DNA of 39,477 bases from the NCBI RefSeq assembly GCF_000208925.1, contig NW_001915012.1:1-39477 (forward strand), written 5' to 3'. Of this stretch, positions 9,820-20,330 are shown in pieces. The DNA is from Entamoeba histolytica HM-1:IMSS (Eukaryota; Evosea; Mastigamoebida; Endamoebidae). The position numbers and the translations under genes were made by a program. The number at the start of each line of letters is the position of its first letter. Position 1 is the first letter of the stretch. Below the pieces are notes generated by a model. It saw only the letters and a program-made list of their open reading frames with translations, was not told where the DNA came from and made no database searches.

Positions 9820-10870
9820 ATGGAACAACTTGTATTACTTGTTGAAGAAAAATTAAAAGAGATTTTTGAAGAAGAACGTAAAAGAAGTACTTGTCATCAG
9901 TTTCAAGCAGAATGTATTGATATAATGGAGAAATTTGTTATGGGACCAGGTAAAAGACTCAGACCATTAAGCTTACTTTTGTTCTTCATTGGAGGAGGAG
10001 GAAAGATTGAAGAACAAAAGAACATAATTCGTACAGCATGTGCAATGGAGTTATTACATGACTCTACACTTGCACATGATGATATAATGGATGAAGATGA
10101 AATGAGACGAAATGCACCAACAATAGTAAAGACATTTTATGATAAATACATTGAAAGAAATAAAGAAGATGTCAAAACAGAAAAATTTTTATTTATGTCT
10201 CGTGGTACTACCTATGCTAGTTCCCTTGCTATTATGACAGGCAATATTCTTTATTCAATGGCACAACGACTTTGTTTAGAGTCTGGAACTAATATAGCAG
10301 AAATGGTGTTAGAATTATTTAGTGTATTAAACTATGGACAAATACTTGATATGAGTGGTTTAAATACTGTAGAAGAGTATAACTTAAATATTATTATGAA
10401 AACTGCCATTTTCTTTAAGACAACTGCTTCCATTGGATTGACATTAGCTGGTAGATCAGAACATGATATTGAACTTGGAAAGGAATGGGGAGAACATTTT
10501 GGAATTGCATTCCAAATGAGAAGATGATTTACTTGATATTGATCCATTAAATGGTAAGTTAAGAAAAATGGGAAACGATATCAAAGAAGGAAAGAAAACA
10601 GCAGTTGTATGGACTGCATTAAAAGAAGGAGTATTGAGTAAAGAAGAGAAAGAGTTTGTAGAAGGAATTTTGAAATTAAATGAAAAAGCATTTGACAACC
10701 AAGAAGCTTTTACTAAATTCTTGAACATTCTTAGAGGAAAACCAAGTGAAGTTGTTAGACAAGAAATTAAGGGACATCACCAAAAGGCACTTGATGCATT
10801 AAAACAACTTCAACTCAAAGAAGATGGTTTTTCATATTTAAAACAAATCACTGATTTGTTGTTACATTGA
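9820..10870 (+). CDS. polyprenyl (geranylgeranyl-type) diphosphate synthase, frameshifted
   Basis: A trans-isoprenyl diphosphate synthase, which adds isopentenyl units to allylic diphosphates for protein prenylation, dolichol or quinone side chains. Seen in the first frame (9820-10527): GPGKRLRP at 42-49 (substrate binding), the first aspartate-rich motif DDIMD at 87-91 and the following MRR. The second aspartate-rich motif DDLLD is encoded at 10523-10537 but in the +1 frame: one extra base in the AGAAGATGAT stretch (10519-10528) creates a TGA. The downstream frame (10523-10870) continues the family with EGKKTAVVW and a C-terminal helix region. With the base removed the length is about 349 residues, normal for the family. 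Everything else is intact, so this is either a sequencing or assembly error or a very recent inactivating mutation. I see no GTTTGT intron that would fix it. Confidence 0.8.
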
Positions 10871-11126
10871 GTTAATAAAAATAAATTGATTCTTTTCTTC
10901 TTTTAATATACTATTGTTGTTTTTAAACAACTAATCTAATTAAGAGTTTAATTGAATAAAACACAATAAAATTCAATACAATTTATAAAGTTGTGATAAA
11001 CATTTTATTCATACTTCATGACACAAAAGTGTTTTTTCTTATAAATATTTACAAGTCAATGTATTGACTGAATAAGGTTCTAAGAAATTTATTTTATGAT
11101 ATATTCAATAATATATTCACTGTCTT

Positions 11127-11312
11127 TCAATATTCTATTCTTTTTAATATTTCATTATCTTTATTATAAATATGAAATGTTTCAATATTATTAAATAATA
11201 TTCTTGAATAATGCTTCAAAGGAGTTAGTTTAAAATGAAATTATTCATATTCATTGAATCTTTTAACACCAATTTCTAAATTAATACAATCATTAATACC
11301 ATCAAATATATT
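11127..11312 (-). pseudogene. fragment of a BspA-like LRR protein N-terminus
   Basis: On the minus strand one frame reads through about 60 codons with a single TAA. It contains the pattern GINDCINLEIGVKRFNEYE, then FHFKLTPLKHYSRILF, then NNIETFHIYNKDNEILKRI. This order (INLE, F-x-F-x-x-x-P-L, NIET-L/F-H) is the start of the Entamoeba BspA-like leucine-rich-repeat family as I know it. No repeats follow and the flanks are full of stops, so it is a relic. The assignment is by eye from pattern memory and should be checked by search. Confidence 0.5.
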
Positions 11313-12170
11313 GATATTATCATTATAACAATCCTTATTATTTCATTTTGAATATTGTTATGTTGTTTCTCATTCTTCTTTCTGTTATTTCTTTTTAGAG
11401 ATATGTTATAAATAACCATCTATTAACTAGCTGATAAATAAGGAAGAATAAATTTTAAGAAATACATATTCAGGAAGAGTTTATTCAATAAATAAAAGTT
11501 ACATTCAATTCATATTTAGTCAATACTGTAAATACTAACAAGCAGATTGTTTTAAAAACATTAATTTCAATAAGTACTTAACATTTAAAACTGCTCTTTT
11601 GTCAAGGAAGACAAAATAAAAGAAGATAATGTTCGATATATTCAATTTCCAGATAATTTAATATTATAATAGATATTCATAAATTTATAATGTCTCACTT
11701 GTTATAATATAATGAAGAACTTTCATTAATATATTCTATATAATGCTTTAATGTAAGACTAATTAGATAATTCAGAAATAGATGATAATTATCCAATTAA
11801 CAGTTACTAGTCATTCGAACTAAATAGTTAAGAAATAAACGAATAAGAATTAAACATCAAGTTATGATAATATTTTAAAATTATAAATAGTAGAATATGA
11901 ATCATACAAAATAAATGATATTTTATTGAGTAATAACAGTAAATAAAAATGGAAAGATTATCAGTAAAACAAAATAAATAAACAGTAAATATTAAAGCAG
12001 AAAGGGAATAATGAGTAAAGATAAAAGGTAGTAATAAAATAATGATTTTGAGAATTAAAAAAAAAGGAATGAATAAATTAATTTATTTTAATAAGTTTAA
12101 ACAAAAGAGAAAAGGATAAGAACTAAGAAAAAAAAAAGAAGTAACGAAGATAAACTTTAAAAAAGGAGTT

Positions 12171-12176
12171 GAACTA
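12171..12176 (+). promoter_or_regulatory. possible GAAC-like element upstream of actin
   Basis: GAACTA within GGAGTTGAACTAAG lies about 100 bp upstream of the actin ATG and about 55 bp upstream of the TATA-like box. The core is short, so it could be chance in this purine-rich DNA. Confidence 0.25.
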
Positions 12177-12230
12177 AGAAATACAACGACAATAAACTTT
12201 TAGAATGATAAAAATAGAAATAACATAATA

Positions 12231-12240
12231 CTATTTAAAC
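12231..12240 (+). promoter_or_regulatory. TATA-like element of actin
   Basis: CTATTTAAAC closely matches the Entamoeba TATA consensus and lies 33 bp before the actin ATG at 12274. The identical ten bases sit 35 bp before the ATG of the gene at 28567, supporting a real promoter element. Confidence 0.6.
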
Positions 12241-12273
12241 ACTCTTCAAAAACTATTAAATCATTAATTAATT

Positions 12274-13404
12274 ATGGGAGACGAAGAAGTTCAAGCACTT
12301 GTTGTAGATAATGGATCAGGAATGTGTAAAGCTGGATTTGCTGGTGATGATGCACCAAGAGCTGTATTCCCATCCATTGTTGGTAGACCAAGACACGTTT
12401 CAGTTATGGCTGGTATGGGTCAAAAGGATGCTTATGTTGGAGATGAAGCTCAATCAAAGAGAGGTATTCTTACACTTAAATATCCAATTGAACACGGTAT
12501 TGTTAACAATTGGGACGATATGGAAAAGATCTGGCATCATACTTTCTATAATGAACTTAGAGTTGCACCAGAAGAACATCCAGTTCTTTTAACTGAAGCC
12601 CCAATGAATCCAAAAGCTAACAGAGAAAAGATGACTCAAATTATGTTTGAAACATTCAACACCCCAGCTATGTATGTTGGAATTCAAGCTGTTCTTTCAT
12701 TATATGCCTCAGGTAGAACTACTGGTATTGTTATGGATTCAGGTGATGGAGTTTCACACACTGTCCCAATTTATGAAGGATTCTCACTTCCACATGCTAT
12801 TCTTAGACTTGATCTTGCAGGACGTGATCTTACTGATTATCTCATGAAAATCTTAACTGAAAGAGGATATGCTTTCACTACTACTGCTGAAAGAGAAATT
12901 GTCAGAGATATTAAAGAAAAACTTTGCTATGTTGCTGAAGATTTCAATGAAGAAATGCAAAAAGCTGCATCAAGCAGTGAACTTGAAAAGAGCTATGAAC
13001 TTCCAGATGGACAAGTTATTACTGTTGGAAATGAAAGATTCAGATGCCCAGAAGCCCTCTTCCAACCATCATTCCTTGGTATGGAATGCAATGGTATTCA
13101 TGAAACTACCTACAATTCAATTATGAAATGTGATGTCGATATCAGAAAGGATCTTTATGGAAATATTGTTCTTTCAGGAGGAACATCAATGTATCCAGGT
13201 ATTAACACCAGACTTGAAAAGGAAATGATTCAATTAGCACCACCAACAATGAAGATTAAGGTTATTGCCCCACCAGAAAGAAAATACTCAGTCTGGATTG
13301 GAGGATCAATTCTTGCCTCACTTTCTACATTCCAAAACATGTGGATTACCAAGGAAGAATATGATGAATCCGGACCAGCTATTGTCCACAGAAAATGCTT
13401 CTAA
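12274..13404 (+). CDS. actin
   Basis: A full-length, intron-free conventional actin of 376 residues. Recognisable landmarks are [20 protein letters not shown] (phosphate-binding loop 1), [20 protein letters not shown], the DNase-loop region, [13 protein letters not shown] (phosphate loop 2), [12 protein letters not shown] (nucleotide binding), and the universal C-terminus ending HRKCF. It polymerises into filaments driving motility, phagocytosis and division. Unlike its AT-extreme neighbours it uses many C-ending codons (TTC, ATC, GCC), the bias expected of a highly expressed Entamoeba gene. The protein has no breaks or missing nucleotide-binding residues. Entamoeba has several near-identical actin copies, so which locus this is cannot be told from the protein. 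Confidence 0.98.
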   Translation: MGDEEVQALVVDNGSGMCKAGFAGDDAPRAVFPSIVGRPRHVSVMAGMGQKDAYVGDEAQSKRGILTLKYPIEHGIVNNWDDMEKIWHHTFYNELRVAPEEHPVLLTEAPMNPKANREKMTQIMFETFNTPAMYVGIQAVLSLYASGRTTGIVMDSGDGVSHTVPIYEGFSLPHAILRLDLAGRDLTDYLMKILTERGYAFTTTAEREIVRDIKEKLCYVAEDFNEEMQKAASSSELEKSYELPDGQVITVGNERFRCPEALFQPSFLGMECNGIHETTYNSIMKCDVDIRKDLYGNIVLSGGTSMYPGINTRLEKEMIQLAPPTMKIKVIAPPERKYSVWIGGSILASLSTFQNMWITKEEYDESGPAIVHRKCF

Positions 13405-13572
13405 GCGTTTTAATTTACTTCTCATTTTGGTAAGAATTTTTGGTTAAAAAAAATAACAATAAAATTTAAAAGAAAGAAATAAAGGAAAAAAGTAATAAAA
13501 AAAACAAAAAAGACAAGAAAGAAAAATAAAAAAAAAGAAAATAAAAACTAAAAAAGCAGTGAAGAAAAGTGA

Positions 13573-14573
13573 ATGTCAGAGAAAGTAAAGGGACTTGTGT
13601 CTAAGACTTTTAGTACATCATTTAAACAACAAGAAATGAAATCATGTGTTCCATTATATAGACCATTAACAGTTATTTTATTTTTCTTAATAACAGGAAT
13701 TATTTTTATTCCAATAGGAATTGCAGTGTTTGTAGTAACAAATAATTGTCAAGAGTATTCAGTTAAATACGTTGGAGAAGGATCAGCATTAACGTGTAAA
13801 CAAGGAGCAACTTGTGAATTTCAATTTAATATTCCAAAACCAATGAAAACACCAGTTTATGTGTATTATCAATTAACCAACTTTTATCAAAATCATAGAG
13901 AATATTTACGTTCTCGTTCAAATAAACAATTAAAAGGAGATCCTATTTCTACATATTCTCAGTTAAGTGATTGTACTCCTTTAATATCTCTTAATAATTC
14001 TAAAAATCCTCATATGTTTTATGAACCATGTGGTTTAGTCGCTGCTTCTTTTTTCAATGATTCTTTTGAAATTACAATGCAACCTGAAAAAGAATCTTCA
14101 TCAGTTTTATTAGAATTAAATAAAGAAAATATTAATTGGAAGTCTGATAAAAAATTATTTGGAGAACCTGCTGAACGTAATGGAATTAAAGTTGTTAATT
14201 CTTACACTGATCCTGATTTTATTAATTGGATGCGTCCTGCTGTTTCTTCTACTTTCCGTAAATTAACAGGAATTATTGAAAATGTTGAAGAAGTAAAAGG
14301 GAATGTTACTGTTAAAGTTGTTAATAATTTCCCTGTTGAAAGTTTCAAAGGAACAAAAACAATTATTTTAGCTACTACTTCTGTTTTTGGTTCTAAAAAC
14401 CCTGCATTAGGAATTATTTATATGGCAACTGGTGGCGTTTTTGTAATCATCGCAATTTTGTTATTCATTTTAACAAGAGTTTCACCACGGTTTGTTCATT
14501 ATTTTGTTTTTATTTCATTAATTTATATTTATCTTTTAGTAAATTTGCTGATAAGAGATTTCTTCGATGGTAA
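13573..14573 (+). CDS. CDC50/LEM3 family P4-ATPase (flippase) subunit (two exons)
   Basis: Exon 1 is 13573-14489, exon 2 is 14540-14573, with a 50-bp GTTTGT...TAG intron; the protein is 316 residues. CDC50 proteins are the accessory subunit that P4-ATPases need for folding, exit from the ER and phospholipid flipping. Visible: a cytosolic N-tail, TM1 at about 32-57, a large lumenal/extracellular domain with paired cysteines and possible N-glycosylation sites (NNS, NDS), the conserved YQLTNFYQNHREYLRSR stretch, and TM2 near 280-305. Splicing replaces the unlikely hydrophobic tail of the unspliced frame with PRKFADKRFLRW, matching the family's conserved ending (PR-x-x-x-D-x-x-x-L-x-W). Only 168 bp of purine-rich DNA separates it from the actin stop. 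Confidence 0.92.
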
Positions 14574-14747
14574 AATATTTTTTTCTTTTTGGGTTTTCTT
14601 TATTTTTTTTTTCATTTCATTTAATCATCTTTTATAATTTTCGTGATGATTTTTTTTTTCTTGTGTTTTTATCTTAATATATTTTATATTTTGTTTGAGT
14701 TAATCATTAACTCATTTATTCTTCATTTATTATTTTAAAAAAATAGT

Positions 14748-14757
14748 TAGACGAACT
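14748..14757 (+). promoter_or_regulatory. GAAC-like promoter element of the LRR gene
   Basis: TAGACGAACT, identical to the ten bases at 9777-9786, lies 25 bp before the ATG at 14783. Its recurrence at the same kind of position before two unrelated genes argues for a functional core-promoter element. Confidence 0.4.
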
Positions 14758-14782
14758 GAGACTTTCATTTTTAATTGAGTAA

Positions 14783-16624
14783 ATGCAATTTACTTTTCAA
14801 TTACCAAAAGTTTTTCTTAGTGAAGTAGTTCCTTATTTAAAGTCATTAGAGAATGTTTATACATTTACTTTAGTGAATAAGAAATGTAAGTCAGCAGTTG
14901 AAAGTTTAAGATATAATCCTGGGTTTTGTGGATGTGATGAAATAACGAGTGCAGAAGAACAGTCAATATTTATTAAAGAAGTTCAATTATTTCCAAGACT
15001 TTTAGCAATCAAAATTTCAAAATTTTCATCATTTTTATTGCATTATAATCCACAACATATTCAACAAATTATATTTTCAACTGAAATAGACTCTACTCAA
15101 TTACAATTCATTGGAAATTTAAAAGAAAAAATTACAGTATTATCTCTATTTATTTATGATGATTTTATTGACTTCTCTCAATTCAAAAATCTTCAAAGAG
15201 TATCATTACGTGTTCACTTAAGTCATTCAAGTCTTGTAGAATTCTTTCCTAATACTTATCAACACCTTCAATTTGTTTTAGTGAATTTTCAATATTACGT
15301 TGATGAAGAATTTATTAATTCACTTCCATTGTATTTATTTGATAAAATAGTTCTTGAATTCGACACTAAAAATCGACTTGAATATATTATTTCATCTGTC
15401 CCATTTATTTTTTCAAGAAGTACGATTGTTTACAAAGGATATTACACTGGAATAGATGAAAGAGTTATTATCAGGAATAAAATGTGGGAATTTAGTCAAG
15501 AAGATATTTATCAACTGGAATATCTTCCTGAAGAAATTATTAATTGTCATTGGTTTGGAGAAAATAATGAAGAGTATCTTAATGGAACTCAGTTAAATGG
15601 ATTTTATAAAGCATTAAAAAATTATCTTCCATATTTTTTGGTAAATGGAAGTGGAAATATTCAAAAATTACAATGTCTAACAAATGTTAAAGGTTTTACA
15701 CCTATTCAATTGCCACAAAGTATAACTTCTTTAGATATTACTATTAATATTCCACATCAACTTGGTTTAGATGAATTTGACTCTCTAAAAGTATTACGCA
15801 TTACGTTTCAAAATACTAATCAAAATTCTATCATTCCCAAACAAGTCGTTTCTTACGAACAAATTGGTGGAATGGTTCAATTAAATAGTTTTGTTGATGT
15901 TAAATGGATGAAATTACAAAATATATCATCAATTTCACTTGATAATCATTGTTGTAACTTAACTCATTTAGAAGTTATTAATTCTATTTTTATTAATCCA
16001 TTGTCAACAATGTCATCATTAAAAAAACTTGTATTAAAAAAAACACACTATCAATATGATCGTTCAATTTTTTATCCAACAACATTAACATTTCTCAGTT
16101 GTGATTTTAATGAATATTATCCCTTACCACTACTCCATTCTCTTCATCTTAGATTCAATAAAAACAATAGTTATTATGTAGATATTTCTCAACAATCATC
16201 AGTACAATCATTAACACTTGAAGAATGTATTAAATCAACTGTTCTTTTTCCTCTAAGTCTCTCTTCTATTACATTAGATAATTGTTTTTTGGAACAAAAT
16301 ATAACATTGTCCCACTTATTAAATTTACAGGAGATAACAATATCATCTCAAAATTTATCTATTCAGCTTCCAACTTCTGTAAGAAAATTAATTCTGGATT
16401 GTTCTTTGAATATTTCTATCCCAAATATTCATTGTCTTACTCTTTTGTCTACTTTTATTCTAAACAAGTGCTATTTTAATTTTTACCAATTACCAAAATC
16501 AATCTGCCATCTTTACATTGACAATTCAATGAATGTTACAGACGATATTCTCTCTCTCTTCCCCAGGTTGCGAAATATTGAATATACTCATATTAATTGT
16601 TCTCCAATGTTTTGGGGAAATTAG
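14783..16624 (+). CDS. leucine-rich-repeat protein
   Basis: An intact, intron-free 613-residue protein. The N-terminus (LPKVFLSEVVPYL, then VYTFTLVNKKCKSAV) forms two helices resembling an F-box-like or family-specific cap. The rest is irregular LRR: repeated units such as LPQSITSLDI, MSSLKKLVLK, LPTSVRKLILD and LPKSICHLYIDN spaced about 20-25 residues. There is no signal peptide or transmembrane segment, so it is probably cytosolic and a protein-binding scaffold. The same family is represented by the decayed copy at 4654-6399 on the other strand. Entamoeba genomes carry many such genes. A partner or process cannot be named from sequence. An F-box role (ubiquitin ligase adaptor) is only a possibility. 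Confidence 0.8.
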   Translation: MQFTFQLPKVFLSEVVPYLKSLENVYTFTLVNKKCKSAVESLRYNPGFCGCDEITSAEEQSIFIKEVQLFPRLLAIKISKFSSFLLHYNPQHIQQIIFSTEIDSTQLQFIGNLKEKITVLSLFIYDDFIDFSQFKNLQRVSLRVHLSHSSLVEFFPNTYQHLQFVLVNFQYYVDEEFINSLPLYLFDKIVLEFDTKNRLEYIISSVPFIFSRSTIVYKGYYTGIDERVIIRNKMWEFSQEDIYQLEYLPEEIINCHWFGENNEEYLNGTQLNGFYKALKNYLPYFLVNGSGNIQKLQCLTNVKGFTPIQLPQSITSLDITINIPHQLGLDEFDSLKVLRITFQNTNQNSIIPKQVVSYEQIGGMVQLNSFVDVKWMKLQNISSISLDNHCCNLTHLEVINSIFINPLSTMSSLKKLVLKKTHYQYDRSIFYPTTLTFLSCDFNEYYPLPLLHSLHLRFNKNNSYYVDISQQSSVQSLTLEECIKSTVLFPLSLSSITLDNCFLEQNITLSHLLNLQEITISSQNLSIQLPTSVRKLILDCSLNISIPNIHCLTLLSTFILNKCYFNFYQLPKSICHLYIDNSMNVTDDILSLFPRLRNIEYTHINCSPMFWGN

Positions 16625-16768
16625 ATTATTGTTTATTTACTTTATTTTCGATTTTTCAGTTAAGTTATAAGTAATACAATACAAATAAGACAAAGAATGA
16701 GCATTGAAAAGAAGACAAACAATAAGAAGAGTATTTTGTATAATATCCACATTGTGCTTCAATGAACA

Positions 16769-17692
16769 ATGAAGAAGTTAAGCATAGAAAAAAAAATAAG
16801 TCAAATAAAAAAGAGAGAAAAAGAACTAGGAAGTTATAGAATCAAAAAGCAAATGGAAGAAGAACCAATTATATCTGATATATACTATGAAATTCAAAAC
16901 AGACGATTTAAGAAGGATGGAATAAAATTAGGAGGAGGTTCATATGGAGAAGTTACATTACGAACAGATGGTGTAACAAACAAAAAGGTTGCGGTGAAAC
17001 AATTCAATTTAGGAGATCAATCATTGATGGGACGTGATTTTGATGGATATCCTTTAGAAATATTAAGAGAGATTAAAGTGTTAAGAGAATTAGACCATAG
17101 TAATATTGTCAAAGTAGTAGATTTTTATTTTCACAGAAATCTTCTTTATATGGTAATGGAATATCATCCTTCTGATGTTGAGAAGGAAATAAGGAATGGA
17201 AGATTAAAGACAGATCCAATGAGAGTTTGTAGATATTTAAAAATGATTCTTGAAGGAGTAAGATATCTTCACATGAATTTTCTTCTTCATCGAGTTTGTT
17301 GATGGTAAAGATAATAAAAAGTAATGAAGAAGTAAAGATTGATGATGTTAGGATCTTAAGCCAGCAAATATTTTAATCAGTGAAGATGATGTATTAAAAA
17401 TAACTGATTTTGGAAGTGTTAGACCATTTGGTTCAGAGTGTGACCAATTTACAAAAGGAGTCATTACTCCATCATATAGACCACCAGAAATTTGGTTTGG
17501 AGCAATTATTTATGGACCAGCAGTTGATGTATGGAGTATTGGATGTATTTTTGCAGAAATGGCACGAGGAGAAATTCTTTTTGCAGGAAATGATTCACAA
17601 ATACTTGAATCAATTTATGTCATTCTTGGAACTCCAAATAGTGGACCATCATCAGAATGGGTTGGAGTAGAAAAGTTACAAGGATATATTAA
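16769..17692 (+). CDS. CDK-like protein kinase, 3' end lost in a gap
   Basis: Exon 1 is 16769-17293, exon 2 starts at 17352 after a 58-bp GTTTGT...TAG intron, and the frame runs into the 100-N gap after about 288 residues. Features: a basic N-extension of about 50 residues, glycine loop GGGSYGEV, VAVK lysine Lys77, helix C DGYPLEILREI in the PSTAIRE position, HRDLKPANIL split exactly by the intron after Arg175, DFGSVR, and ITPSYRPPEI where CDKs usually have TRWYRAPE. The CMGC/CDK assignment is sound; it is closest in style to CDK7/CDK10/CDK11-like kinases rather than CDK1. Roughly 80 C-terminal residues of a normal domain are missing, so the gap is probably larger than 100 bases. Start choice: this ATG gives the only long frame. 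Confidence 0.82.
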
Positions 17693-17792
17693 NNNNNNNN
17701 NNNNNNNNNNNNNNNNNNNNNNNNNNNNNNNNNNNNNNNNNNNNNNNNNNNNNNNNNNNNNNNNNNNNNNNNNNNNNNNNNNNNNNNNNNNN
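17693..17792. other. assembly gap of exactly 100 N
   Basis: A run of exactly 100 N, the usual placeholder for a gap of unknown size. It interrupts the kinase gene. TATATTAA is found immediately on both sides, which may be chance in this DNA or a missed contig overlap. Confidence 0.99.
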
Positions 17793-17832
17793 TATATTAA
17801 ATAAAATAAATTGAATTAGAAAAAAAAAAACA

Positions 17833-20201
17833 TTATTTATTTATTTGATAATATGTTTCTGAAGATAAAAATTGCCAAATTCTATGACATCTATAACAGA
17901 TATTCTTTTGGACAAGGTTGTTTGTTTTGAAATTAATAAACATTCCTTTTACCATACATTTTTTACACATATTTATTTGACATAATTCACATTTTTTACT
18001 AAAAAACCCAAGTTGATCTCCACACACACAACAAATTTCATTGTTTTGGACTAAATAATGAGTCATACACTTTGATAATAATAATAATAAAAAGTAATAA
18101 AAGAAAACAAACAAAATGATTGTAAAATTGTATTCACAATATTAAAAAATTCTTCTGTGATTGGGATGTATCCTCGGAGTGTTGATAATATAGAGAATGA
18201 ATGACATATTGTAACTATAATATCATGTACAATTACTTTTAATAACTCTTGAACTTGAATTTTTTTCATTGAACCAACAAAACATGCCATTAATACGGGT
18301 AATATATCTCTAAAACCTTTGTAACAAAGAAAATCAATAACATCTTGTCTCTGTGTTAAGCTAGAAAATTTCTTACTACACAACCGACTAATTAATAAAC
18401 TTTTATCACTATTTTGATTGACGAAAGAAACCAATGCAATAGAAGCAAGTTTTTGAATATCTCTTAGATTAATACAAGTTATTTCTAATGGTAATTGATC
18501 ATCATTTTCTTTATTAATAAAAACATATCCAGTAAGTTCTTTAGTTAATTCATATATCATATCAACAATTTCTTTTCTCCATTGTTCAATAACATCAATT
18601 TGTGTAAATCCAGGTAATGTTTCTAATAACCCATTAATAAGGAATTGTTTAAAACGATTACTTGATGCTCTCATTGAATAAAATAAAGCATTACAATTTG
18701 TTGGTTTGATAATAAGATTATGTCCAAGAATTCTTTCACAATTAAAAACTAATAAATTTTCTTTAAATAAAGAACCAAAATGAAGTAAAATTGGAATAAC
18801 TCTTTGTATTGTTATTTCATCAATTTTATCTTCTTTTAATGAATAATTTTTATTAAGATAAATACATTTAATAAATTCTGTTATTGCTTGATGAATATAA
18901 CAAATTTCTTCATTATCTCCTTTAATTTTAAAAACAAATGGTTGAGAATCTCCTGTTGGTGTAATTTGAGTGACGTCAAATCCCAAAGAAGAAATTGATG
19001 ATAAATTTCTTTTAATTCCATCATTGATATAATTTATTTGTTTTTTATCAAATAATTCTTTAAAATAATCTGAAAAGAGATAAAATAAAATTCTGCTAAA
19101 TCCAATTCGTTCTACTTCATTTCCTTCTTTTGTTATAATGAAATATCCATCAAAGAATTTTGGATTTTGTAAATTTAAAATATCATTAATAATATTTTCT
19201 GAAGATGGACTATACATTCCATCAATATCTTTTAATTGTTTATTGTCATTTGTAACAGTAATTTTTGGAGATACTCCATATAATACTTTAATAAAATAAA
19301 GAAAATCATCATATTTATATTGTTTTACTTCATATAAAAACATTCCTTCTATTCTTGTCATTTCTTCAAGTTCTATTTGAAATAATGGAGAACGTGCAGC
19401 AAGAATGAATGAATGTGCACGAATATACTTTCCTGGTTCATTTGGGAAATAAAGTATAGTATCAAAATATCTATTGTCTTTGTTCATTATTTCATTATAA
19501 ATATTTCCTTTGAATCCCCAACCAATTGGAATATCTTCTGAATGAATATCTTTTTTTGTTTTTTGTTGTTGGTTAGTCATATAAATTAATGGATCAACTG
19601 GATTTTCTAATTCAATTGGTAATTCTATTAGTTTTTGTTGTTCTTTAATGTTCTTTTGATTGTCTCCTTTAAAATCTTTACATGGATTATTAAAATATTG
19701 TTTTTGTATCATTTGATAAATACCAGTTGATGATAATTCAGTAATATTAATTGTTACATCAACTGGTTTTTGAATATTAACAATATGTTCTTCAATTGGA
19801 GGAGATGAAATTAATTCATTTGAATTACTTTGAGAATTAACTTTATTATTTTCTATTTCTTCTGGTATTTCTTTTGTTTCAGTATTTTCATTTGTTGTTA
19901 TTGAATTTAATAAATCAGCTAAGTTATTATAATTTTGATTAGTATTATTTAACTCTTTTGAATTTTCTCTTCTTTGACTTCCATCTCGACCATTTAAATT
20001 GGCAGAAGAGTGGCTTGAAAGTGGTGAAACTATTGTAAGTACACTACGGCCATTATTTAATGAATTAATTTCATTAGGTAATATAACTATGGGAGGACTT
20101 CTTCCTTCATTCATTGCATCAAGACATAGATTAGCGTGTTGTTCAATTTGGTTTTGAGGAACCATTTGTCCACAAATTGGACATTCAATTAAGTTGTTCA
20201 T
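17833..20201 (-). CDS. UBZ-type zinc finger / BTB / FYVE-like zinc finger protein (two exons)
   Basis: Exon 1 is 20201-18113, exon 2 is 18050-17833, with a 62-bp GTTTGT...TAG intron; the protein is 768 residues. The N-terminus has CPICGQMVPQNQIEQHANLC (C7, C10, H22, C26), a UBZ4/Rad18-type finger that in other proteins binds ubiquitin. A low-complexity N/S/E-rich linker follows. A BTB-like domain spans about 243-310 (FDTILYF, RAHSFILAARSPLF) and a second BTB-like stretch about 350-450 (RIGFSRILFYLFSDYFKELF). A helical region follows. Exon 2 supplies a C-terminal finger with four CxxC pairs (from CVCG to CYRC), spaced like FYVE-related fingers but without the RHHCR basic motif. BTB proteins often serve cullin-3 ligases; a ubiquitin-linked adaptor role is inference. 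Without splicing, the C-terminal finger would be annotated as a separate gene. Confidence 0.8.
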
Positions 20202-20330
20202 GAATTTTTTGTTTTTCAGTTACTTTTTATGTTTTTTAAATAACTCAACGAGTATAGTTTAATTATAGTAAAAGTATATCAAAAAAAGTATTAATTAGAA
20301 CGACAAAGAAAAAAATTCAGTGTTTTAGTG

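Larger units (their letters stand above)
10871..12273. other. intergenic region upstream of actin
   Basis: No intact gene. 11127-11312 holds a short LRR-gene scrap on the minus strand, listed separately. From about 11900 to 12270 the plus strand is purine-rich (many AATAAA, AAAAAAGAA words) and forms the actin upstream region. No tRNA or repeat array is seen. Confidence 0.5.

Noticed and set aside
10555..10561. GTAAGT-type splice donor inside the prenyl synthase as an explanation for the broken frame
   Set aside because: The downstream frame reads straight through it with family sequence, and introns here use GTTTGT.
14490..14637. Extra hydrophobic C-terminal segment on the CDC50 protein in the unspliced frame
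   Set aside because: It is intron and 3' DNA; splicing restores the family's conserved C-terminal PR...L-x-W ending.
17833..18114. Separate small zinc-finger gene beginning with a hydrophobic leader
   Set aside because: The leader is the intron of the BTB gene; GTTTGT and TAG signals and frame phase join the finger to the upstream exon.
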